Assembly: GCA_958439725.1 (NCBI GenBank)
Contig: CAUBWJ010000048.1
Location: 1 to 13,511, forward strand
Reading direction: 5' to 3'
Length of the DNA: 13,511 nucleotides
Source: an uncultured Muribaculaceae bacterium
GTDB taxonomy: Bacteria; Bacteroidota; Bacteroidia; Bacteroidales; Muribaculaceae
Shown: positions 7,382 through 13,511 of the stretch, in pieces
Layout: each line of letters starts with the position of its first letter
How positions within the stretch are numbered: position 1 is the stretch's first letter
Notes under the pieces: model-generated
Databases searched by the model: none
What the model was told of the DNA's origin: nothing
The model's input: only the letters and a program-made list of their open reading frames with translations
Translations under genes and position numbers: made by a program

Positions 7382-9844
7382 TTACTCTACATTCAGGGTT
7401 CCGGTCGGGGTAAGAGTCACGGTGTAACGGCCTCCTGCACGGGTGGGGAAGTCTATTGTCTGTCCCTGATAAATTACTTCGCAGGGTTCGCCGCTTCCGG
7501 AGGTTATGACGGCTTTTGCAAGCTTACCTCCGGCATAGTCTATATCCACCGTGAAGTTTCCGCGCGCGCGCAGCCCGTGGATATGGCCGTCGGTCCATGC
7601 CGAGGGGAGGGCGGGGAGCAGCTGCAGCGGGCCGGTATGGCTCTGGAGGAAGAGTTCGGCCACGCCGGCAGTGCCTCCGAAGTTACCGTCGATCTGGAAC
7701 GGGGGATGGATGTCCCAGAGGTTATTCGTTGTGCCTTCTTTCAGCAGATTCTGGAACAGGGTGTAGGCATGGTCGCCGTCGTGCAGGCGTGCCCAGTGGT
7801 TGAGTTTCCAGCCCATGCTCCATCCGGTTGCCTCGTCGCCGCGTTGGCGCAGAGTGGTCTTGCAGGCTTCCGCAAGTTCAGGGTTGTGCAGAGGGTCGAT
7901 GGTCGAGCCGGGATGGAGACCGAAGAGATGGTTGGTGTGGCGATGGTGGTCGTTCGGGTTGTCGATGTCCTCATACCATTCCTGAAGCTGGCCGTGTTTT
8001 CCGATTTTATATGGGCGTATGCGGGCAAGTTTTTCTTCCCATTCTTTCACAGATTGCGGGTCGGTGTCGAGAATGCGGGCCGCCTTGATTGCGTCGGTAA
8101 GAATCTCGCGTGTCACGGCGTTGGCATAGGTGGTGCCGCGGTCGCATCCGCCGTGTTCGGGAGAATAGGAGGGTGAAACGGTATACTCGCCGTCGCTGAG
8201 CGTGAGAAGGTCGGCGGCGAAGTTTGCACTGGCCTTGATGATGGGGTAGCCAATATCGCGCAGCCATTTACGGTCGCGGGTATAGTCGTAGTATTCCCAT
8301 ATCTGTGTGGCGAGCCACGGGCCGGCCGATGGGTTGTAGTTCCAGCTCATGTCGGTGCTGTTGAGCGGAGCGGTGAATCCGAACGGATTGGCCGAAATGG
8401 CTGCGGTCCAGCCGCGGGCGCCGTAATAGTCGCGGGCGGTGGCTTCGCCGGGTTTCACAAGGCTGCGTATGTAGTCGGTGTATGGCTCGAAGCATTCCAT
8501 CAGATTGGTTGATGTCGCGGGCCAGTAGTTCATCTGCACGTTGATGTTGTTGTGATAGTCCATTTTCCACGGGCCATACACGTTGTTGTGCCACAGGCCC
8601 TGAAGATGAGCCGGAAGATTGCCGGGGCGCGAGGAGCTAATGAGTAGGTAGCGGCCATACTGGAAGTGTATGCGCTCCAGATCGTGGTCAAGGACGCCGT
8701 TGCGGTAGTTGGCAAGTCGCTGAGGAGTGGGGAGATTGGGGAATGTCTGCCCGGGATTGATTTCCAGATCCACGCGGTCATACAGAGCCTTGTAGTCGGC
8801 CAGATGACGGTCGTAGAGCTTGGCATAGGGCATCGCGGCAGCGGCATCAATCTCGCTGTTTACGATTCTCACCGGGTCGCCGCCGGTATATGTCTTGGGG
8901 TCAGTGGTGTCGGGATTGAAGTTCATACGGTAATCGGTATCGGCTGCGAGTATGAACTCCACGTCGCGCGAACCAGTGACAGTGATTGTTCCTGCCGCCG
9001 GGTCAGCATTGACGGTTCCGCGGCGGTCGGCTGTGCGGGCCATTACGCGGAGAGCCCATTTCATGCCGTTGTTGTCGATTGTTCCGGTATAAAGCAGACC
9101 GCCTTTAGCCGCATCTGTAGCTTTGAGTTCCTGCGGAGTGGCGAAGGAAAACACGAGAGTCTGCGGGGCGGAGCTTGAGGTAAAGCGCCACACCATCACG
9201 CTGTCGGGATAGGAGGTGAAGTAGCGTCGCTGATATCTGGAGCCTTTGTGATTGAACTCTACCACGGCAAGAGAATTGTCAAGGTTGAGGATACGCCGGT
9301 AGTCTGTTACGGCGTCATCAGGAATACCGGTGGTCACGTAAGCTTCGCCAAGTACGGTGAATGTTCCGAAGAGATCGGGGGTATAGGGCACGTTGCCTCT
9401 GTAGTTCTCGCTTACTATGGTTCCTGCCTCGGCGTTGCGTCCCTGTTCCAACAGCGTGCGTACCTTTGAGAGCACTGAGTCGGGCACCTGACGGTTCATG
9501 TTCCAGTAGTCTTTCAGACCGGCTGCCGGGCCGCCTTTCCACAGTGATTTTTCGTTGAGCACCACTCGCTCGCGGGCCACGGAGCCTATCACGTTGCCGC
9601 CAAACGAGCCGTTGCCTATCGGAAACGAGCAGCGTTCCCAGATGGTATCGGGGTTGGCTGATTCGGCATGTCCGTTGTCGATGTTCCAGATGGCCACGCC
9701 GCGGTCGCTTGGATTTGGCGTGTCGAACCACAGGGCGTTTCCCTTGGTATAGTCCTGTGCGGGTTTGGCAGCAGAAGCCGGAGCGGCAGACGCGAGTATT
9801 ATCGGAGCCGCTGCAAGAAGTATCTTACTGATGAAGTTGTTCAT
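7382..9844 (-). CDS. GH95 alpha-L-fucosidase / alpha-L-galactosidase family protein
   Basis: This 820-residue protein is full length for GH95 and has a Sec signal peptide (residues 1-25, ending ASA). After the N-terminal beta-domain (IWERCSFPIGNGSFGG, 68-83; LNEKSLWKGG, 96-105) comes the (alpha/alpha)6 barrel with PAHLQGLWHNN (411-421) and DYHNNINVQMNYW (429-441). By comparison with Bifidobacterium AfcA, His431, Asn433 and Asn435 correspond to His419, Asn421 and Asn423; Glu563 in SYSPEHGG is the likely acid and Asp719 in QIDGNFGG matches the second essential acidic site. The enzyme inverts and removes terminal alpha-L-fucose, or in some xylan-related members alpha-L-galactose. Retention of His431 favours fucosidase, from family knowledge rather than test. 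It is the first gene of a minus-strand unit with GH43 and faces GH3 across a short shared promoter region. Confidence 0.93.
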   Translation of the reverse strand: MNNFISKILLAAAPIILASAAPASAAKPAQDYTKGNALWFDTPNPSDRGVAIWNIDNGHAESANPDTIWERCSFPIGNGSFGGNVIGSVARERVVLNEKSLWKGGPAAGLKDYWNMNRQVPDSVLSKVRTLLEQGRNAEAGTIVSENYRGNVPYTPDLFGTFTVLGEAYVTTGIPDDAVTDYRRILNLDNSLAVVEFNHKGSRYQRRYFTSYPDSVMVWRFTSSSAPQTLVFSFATPQELKATDAAKGGLLYTGTIDNNGMKWALRVMARTADRRGTVNADPAAGTITVTGSRDVEFILAADTDYRMNFNPDTTDPKTYTGGDPVRIVNSEIDAAAAMPYAKLYDRHLADYKALYDRVDLEINPGQTFPNLPTPQRLANYRNGVLDHDLERIHFQYGRYLLISSSRPGNLPAHLQGLWHNNVYGPWKMDYHNNINVQMNYWPATSTNLMECFEPYTDYIRSLVKPGEATARDYYGARGWTAAISANPFGFTAPLNSTDMSWNYNPSAGPWLATQIWEYYDYTRDRKWLRDIGYPIIKASANFAADLLTLSDGEYTVSPSYSPEHGGCDRGTTYANAVTREILTDAIKAARILDTDPQSVKEWEEKLARIRPYKIGKHGQLQEWYEDIDNPNDHHRHTNHLFGLHPGSTIDPLHNPELAEACKTTLRQRGDEATGWSMGWKLNHWARLHDGDHAYTLFQNLLKEGTTNNLWDIHPPFQIDGNFGGTAGVAELFLQSHTGPLQLLPALPSAWTDGHIHGLRARGNFTVDIDYAGGKLAKAVITSGSGEPCEVIYQGQTIDFPTRAGGRYTVTLTPTGTLNVE

Positions 9845-9880
9845 GGTGATGAAACTATGTTTTGACTGGTTATACTTCTG

Positions 9881-9911
9881 CGAAGATAGGCATTTACTTC
9901 TGTTTCAGCAA
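9881..9911 (-). promoter_or_regulatory. Candidate promoter of GH95-GH43
   Basis: On the minus strand TTG (9911-9909), a 20-base spacer, and TATCTTCG (9888-9881) fit the Bacteroidetes pattern with one mismatch in the -7 element (TTCG for TTTG). This places the start of transcription about 30 bases before ATG 9844. Confidence 0.5.
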
Positions 9912-9967
9912 CCGAACAAGGAAAAATAACGGTTCTCCGATACTAACGGATAACAGAATAAAATCGC

Positions 9968-9975
9968 TATCTTTG
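9968..9975 (+). promoter_or_regulatory. Candidate -7 element of GH3
   Basis: TATCTTTG matches TAnnTTTG exactly and closely resembles the -7 element of the divergent GH95 gene (TATCTTCG). No TTG lies at the -33 distance (bases 9944-9949 read TAACGG or similar), so activation by a regulator is plausible. The leader to ATG 10015 would be about 35 bases. Confidence 0.5.
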
Positions 9976-10014
9976 TATCATATTCTTCACATTATTAGAG
10001 ATAACAGCTTAGCC

Positions 10015-12381
10015 ATGAGAATCAAAGTTTTTTCGGCGGTGATTGCCGCTCTTGTGCTGATGCCGCCGGGCACGTCGGCTAAAAAATCCATCTATCACCA
10101 GGGATGGATAGATTTCAATAAAAACGGTGTAAAGGATGTTTATGAAGACCCGTCGGCGCCGCTGCAGGCAAGGATTGACAATCTGCTGGCGCAGATGACA
10201 ATGGATGAGAAAACCTGCCAGCTCGCCACGCTGTATGGATCGGGACGCGTGCTTGAAGATTCGGTGCCCGTGGCACGCTGGAAAACCGAGATATGGAAGG
10301 ACGGCATAGCCAATATAGACGAGCAGGGCAATGGCCTCGGTTCGTTCGGGTCGGCGCTCTCATATCCTTACCGTCACAGCATCGATAACCGCCGCCGCAT
10401 ACAGCGCTGGTTTGTGGAGGAGACCCGTCTGGGAATCCCCGTGGATTTCACAAATGAAGGCATACGCGGCCTGAATCACGACCGCGCCACCATGTTCCCG
10501 GCCCAGTGTGGCCAGGGCGCTACCTGGGACCGCGACCTGATAGCGGAAATAGCGCGCGTTACGGCTGAAGAGGCTTTGGCTTTGGGCTACACAAATATAT
10601 ATTCGCCGATTCTCGACATTGCTCAGGATCCACGGTGGGGACGCGCTGTGGAGACCTACGGCGAGGACCCTTATCTGGTGGGCGAACTTGGCAAGCAGAT
10701 GGTCCAGGGGCTGCAGAAACGCGGACTTGTTTCCTCTCCCAAGCATTTCGGCGTATACAGTGTGCCTGTGGGCGGCCGCGACGGAGCTACCCGTACCGAC
10801 CCGCATGTGGCTCCGCGGGAGATGCACACACTCTATCTCGAGCCGTTTCGCAAGGCTTTTGTGGAGGGCGGGGCACTCGGGGTAATGAGTTCATATAATG
10901 ATTATGACGGCATACCTGTGACCGGAAGCAGTTATTTCCTCACCGACTTGTTGCGTGACCGCTGGGGCTTCAAGGGCTATGTGGTGTCAGACAGCGAGGC
11001 TGTGGAATATCTCTATACCAAGCACCGTGTTGCCACCGACGAAGCCGATGCGGCGGGACAGGCCGTTAACGCCGGCCTGAACGTGCGCACCAATTTCACC
11101 TATCCTGATAAGTTTATTTTGCCGCTCCGCGAGGCCATAAAGCGCGGACAGGTATCGGAAGAGACCATTGACAGCCGCGTGGCCGATGTGCTTCGCGTGA
11201 AGTTCATGCTCGGTCTGTTCGACAATCCCTATACCGGAAATCCGGAGATTGTAGACAGCACCGTTCATTCCGCCGAACACCGCGCCGTGTCGAAGCGCGC
11301 AGCACTGGAATCGGTGGTGCTCCTGAAAAATGACAGCAATATGCTTCCGCTGTCCAAAAAACTCAAACGCGTGGCTGTGATAGGCCCCAACGCCAATGAA
11401 AAGCGAAATCTTGTGTGCCGTTACGGGCCTGCCAATCCTCCCATCACCACGGTTTACGAGGGAATCAAGGCATTCCTTCCCGATGCCGAGGTGAAGTATG
11501 CGAAAGGATGCGACATTCGCGACCGCTATTTTCCGGAAAGCGAGCTTTATGATGTGGAGCTTGACAGCATGGAACAGGCCATGATTGACGAGGCCGTGGA
11601 GCTTGCCCGCAACTCCGACGTTGCCATTATGGTGCTCGGCGGCAACGAACTCACCGTCAGGGAAGGACGGTCGCGCACCTCGCTCGACCTATCCGGCCGT
11701 CAGGAAAAGCTGCTGAGAGCAGTTCATGCCACAGGGTGTCCAGTGGTGCTTGTGATGGTCGACGGCCGTGCGGCTACCATCAACTGGGCTCAGAAATATG
11801 TGCCCGCTATAATTCATGCGTGGTTCCCCGGCGAATATCTGGGACAGGCCGTGGCCGAAGTCCTTTGGGGCGATTACAATCCCGGCGGCAAGCTGGCTGT
11901 TACTTTCCCCAAGAGCGTGGGCCAGATTCCTCTGGCTTTTCCCATGAAGCCCGGTTCTGATTCCGACGGTGACGTGAGAGTGGCCCATGTGCTTTATCCT
12001 TTCGGATACGGACTGAGCTATACCGATTTCAAATATTCCGACATGAAACTCAGCAGCGACACCATACCGGCGGACGGAACCGTGACGGTTTCGGTCGATG
12101 TCACCAACACCGGTAAGCGTCGCGGTGACGAGGTGGTGCAGCTTTATGTGCGCGATGATTTCAGCTCGGTGATCACATACGAAAAAGTGCTTCGCGGTTT
12201 TGAGCGCATATCGCTCGAGCCGGGAGAGACCCGGAGGGTTGAATTCCGTCTCGACCCATCGGCTTTCGCTCTGCTTGACCGCGAAAACAAACTGACTGTC
12301 GAACCCGGAACTTTCACCCTTATGGCCGGAAGCTCATCGGCCGATATCCGCACCACCTGCAAGTTAGAAATTAAGGACTAA
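10015..12381 (+). CDS. GH3 beta-glycosidase, probable beta-xylosidase
   Basis: This 788-residue secreted enzyme has a Sec signal peptide (MRIKVFSAVIAALVLMPPGTSA). I chose ATG 10015 because it begins this peptide and lies downstream of the candidate promoter; the frame extends 51 codons further upstream into non-coding sequence. The TIM-barrel domain holds PRWGRAVETYGEDPYL (206-221), KHFGVYSVPVGGRDG (243-257) and the nucleophile Asp326 in GYVVSDSEAV. The second alpha/beta domain carries Glu550 in LTVREGRSRTSLDL, the likely acid/base. A fibronectin-III-like domain ends the protein (about 683-770, VTVSVDVTNTGKRRGDEVVQLYV). The sequence style (YHQGWIDFNKNGVKDVYEDPSAP) is that of Bacteroides GH3 proteins usually annotated as xylan 1,4-beta-xylosidase; beta-glucosidase cannot be excluded. 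It is divergent from GH95 and ends 25 bases before a strong terminator. Confidence 0.93.
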   Translation: MRIKVFSAVIAALVLMPPGTSAKKSIYHQGWIDFNKNGVKDVYEDPSAPLQARIDNLLAQMTMDEKTCQLATLYGSGRVLEDSVPVARWKTEIWKDGIANIDEQGNGLGSFGSALSYPYRHSIDNRRRIQRWFVEETRLGIPVDFTNEGIRGLNHDRATMFPAQCGQGATWDRDLIAEIARVTAEEALALGYTNIYSPILDIAQDPRWGRAVETYGEDPYLVGELGKQMVQGLQKRGLVSSPKHFGVYSVPVGGRDGATRTDPHVAPREMHTLYLEPFRKAFVEGGALGVMSSYNDYDGIPVTGSSYFLTDLLRDRWGFKGYVVSDSEAVEYLYTKHRVATDEADAAGQAVNAGLNVRTNFTYPDKFILPLREAIKRGQVSEETIDSRVADVLRVKFMLGLFDNPYTGNPEIVDSTVHSAEHRAVSKRAALESVVLLKNDSNMLPLSKKLKRVAVIGPNANEKRNLVCRYGPANPPITTVYEGIKAFLPDAEVKYAKGCDIRDRYFPESELYDVELDSMEQAMIDEAVELARNSDVAIMVLGGNELTVREGRSRTSLDLSGRQEKLLRAVHATGCPVVLVMVDGRAATINWAQKYVPAIIHAWFPGEYLGQAVAEVLWGDYNPGGKLAVTFPKSVGQIPLAFPMKPGSDSDGDVRVAHVLYPFGYGLSYTDFKYSDMKLSSDTIPADGTVTVSVDVTNTGKRRGDEVVQLYVRDDFSSVITYEKVLRGFERISLEPGETRRVEFRLDPSAFALLDRENKLTVEPGTFTLMAGSSSADIRTTCKLEIKD

Positions 12382-12404
12382 GAGTCGCTTTTCATACAGG
12401 AACC

Positions 12405-12464
12405 TGTTTCATAAAAAATGTTGACAATCGGTGACATCCCCTTGTCAACATTTTTTATGAAATA
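12405..12464. terminator. Terminator with 21-bp perfect stem after GH3
   Basis: Bases 12407-12427 and 12442-12462 are perfect reverse complements around a 14-base loop; 12405-12406 and 12463-12464 add one wobble and one pair. The GC-containing core (ATGTTGACAA) is followed by six T on the plus strand and, symmetrically, six T on the minus strand, so it can terminate both ways. It isolates GH3 from dapA. Confidence 0.8.
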
Positions 12465-12489
12465 AGTATTATGAAACACGTATTAATTT

Positions 12490-12521
12490 TTTGCGATAAG
12501 CATCATTATTTTTTAATTTTG
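12490..12521 (+). promoter_or_regulatory. dapA promoter
   Basis: TTTG (12490-12493), a 20-base spacer, and TAATTTTG (12514-12521) match the Bacteroidetes consensus exactly. The leader before ATG 12541 would be only about 12 bases. Confidence 0.7.
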
Positions 12522-12540
12522 CGAAACAAACCGCTTAAAT

Positions 12541-13431
12541 ATGTCACTGACAGAGAAACTAAAAGGAGTAGGCGTTGCATTGGTTACCCCTTTCCTTCCC
12601 GATAAATCAATAGATTACGATACACTTGGACGCCTTATCGACTTCCAGATAGCCTCAGGCGTGGATTATATTGTGGCTCTCGGCACTACGTCCGAGTCGC
12701 CTACGCTCAGTGAGGACGAGCGTCGCGAAGTAAGACGCTACATAGTGGAAAGGGTCGGCGGACGTGTGCCTCTGGTGCTCGGACTCGGCGGATATAATAC
12801 CCGCGCTCTCGTTGACCAGCTCAAGACCGACGATCTATCGGACTTCTGCGCCATCCTTTCGGTGACACCTTATTATAATAAGCCTTCCCAGGAAGGCCTT
12901 TACAGGCATTTTACAGCAGTGGCCGACGCTTCGCCGGTGCCGGTGATTCTCTATAATGTTCCCGGGCGTACGGGCACAAACATGGCTCCTGCCACGGCTC
13001 TGCGCCTTGCATCGCATCCCAATATCATTGCTGTTAAGGAGGCGTCAGGCAATCTGGGGCAGGCTCAGCAGATTATAGCGGGCGCCGAGGGCGAGGATTT
13101 CGTGGTGCTTTCGGGTGATGATGCCCTTACGCTGGGTATGGTATCGGCCGGTGGCAACGGTGTGATTTCGGTGATAGCCAATGCGCTTCCCGCTGAGTTT
13201 TCTGAAATGGTCCACGCTGCCCTCAACGGCGACATGGAGCTTGCTCGCCGTCACAACAAACGCCTCTCGGCTTTCTATCCCCTTCTGAGTGTCGACGGCA
13301 ATCCGGCGGGAATCAAGTGCCTGCTTTCGATTCTTGGCTATGGTGCAAATGAACTGCGTCTGCCGCTGGTTCCATGCACTGAGACCACAGCTTCGCGCCT
13401 TGCCTCGGAAGCCGCCTCGCTGAAGAAATAA
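12541..13431 (+). CDS. dapA: 4-hydroxy-tetrahydrodipicolinate synthase
   Basis: DapA condenses pyruvate with aspartate semialdehyde in the first committed step of the diaminopimelate/lysine pathway, in the cytoplasm. The protein has 296 residues, normal for the family, as a (beta/alpha)8 barrel. Lys166 in IIAVKEASGN is the Schiff-base lysine; Tyr138 in LYNVPGRTG and Thr49-Thr50 in GTTSESPTL form the proton relay, and Arg143 binds the semialdehyde carboxylate. GTTSESPTL in place of the GTTGEAATL of many proteobacteria is usual for Bacteroidetes. The start is supported by the promoter a few bases upstream. It is a single-gene unit bounded by terminators, functionally unrelated to the glycosidases. 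Confidence 0.97.
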   Translation: MSLTEKLKGVGVALVTPFLPDKSIDYDTLGRLIDFQIASGVDYIVALGTTSESPTLSEDERREVRRYIVERVGGRVPLVLGLGGYNTRALVDQLKTDDLSDFCAILSVTPYYNKPSQEGLYRHFTAVADASPVPVILYNVPGRTGTNMAPATALRLASHPNIIAVKEASGNLGQAQQIIAGAEGEDFVVLSGDDALTLGMVSAGGNGVISVIANALPAEFSEMVHAALNGDMELARRHNKRLSAFYPLLSVDGNPAGIKCLLSILGYGANELRLPLVPCTETTASRLASEAASLKK

Positions 13432-13459
13432 CGGTTATATTTAACCACGGTTTAGTTAT

Positions 13460-13505
13460 GAGGCTGTGTCGTAATTAAGGTTTTACGGCGCAGCCTCTGT
13501 TTTTT
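13460..13505 (+). terminator. Intrinsic terminator after dapA
   Basis: Bases 13460-13474 (GAGGCTGTGTCGTAA) pair with 13483-13497 (TTACGGCGCAGCCTC), with two G-U wobbles and an 8-base loop. A TGTTTTTT tract follows. Confidence 0.85.
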
Positions 13506-13511
13506 GAACTG

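Overview
The window looks like a chromosome segment of a gut Bacteroidales bacterium, most plausibly a Muribaculaceae/Bacteroides-type organism. Three things support this. Promoters match the Bacteroidetes pattern (TTTG, about 19-20 bases, TAnnTTTG). The genes lack Shine-Dalgarno sequences. The gene set is typical: a CCDC81-type HU/SPOR membrane protein, a Bacteroidetes-type MutL, and secreted GH43, GH95 and GH3 glycosidases. No rRNA, tRNA, CRISPR array, transposase or phage gene was recognised.

Layout. Bases 1-453 hold no convincing gene but contain a structured repeat: two direct copies of about 68 bases and one inverted partial copy. Bases 454-951 (+) encode a small protein resembling a fragment of a TonB-receptor plug domain. 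Bases 980-2398 (-) encode a GH43 lipoprotein. A divergent intergenic region carries a tandem/inverted half-site array and the mutL promoter, followed by mutL (2689-4617, +) and the HU/SPOR protein (4698-5648, +). A 15-bp hairpin separates these from a two-gene minus-strand unit, GH95 (9844-7382) then GH43 (7342-5744). GH3 (10015-12381, +) is transcribed divergently from GH95 and ends at a terminator with a 21-bp perfect stem. Housekeeping dapA (12541-13431, +) follows, with its own promoter and a strong intrinsic terminator.

How the genes work together. The four glycosidases all carry export signals: one lipobox and three Sec-type peptides. They look like side-chain and oligosaccharide trimming enzymes: GH43 arabinofuranosidase/xylosidase type, GH95 alpha-L-fucosidase/galactosidase type, GH3 beta-xylosidase/glucosidase type. 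This combination fits decorated xylan or another fucosylated/galactosylated hemicellulose, but the substrate is inferred. No SusC/SusD pair or regulator is present, so this is an enzyme-only locus interleaved with housekeeping genes (mutL, HU/SPOR, dapA). The left 2.4 kb, including the first GH43, looks poorer in GC than the rest and may have a separate history.

The most unusual signals are the repeat with a compensatory base change in its hairpin, the 11-bp-phased half-sites in front of mutL, and a MutL whose endonuclease motifs are degenerate. Nothing here amounts to a clearly new defence or mobile system.
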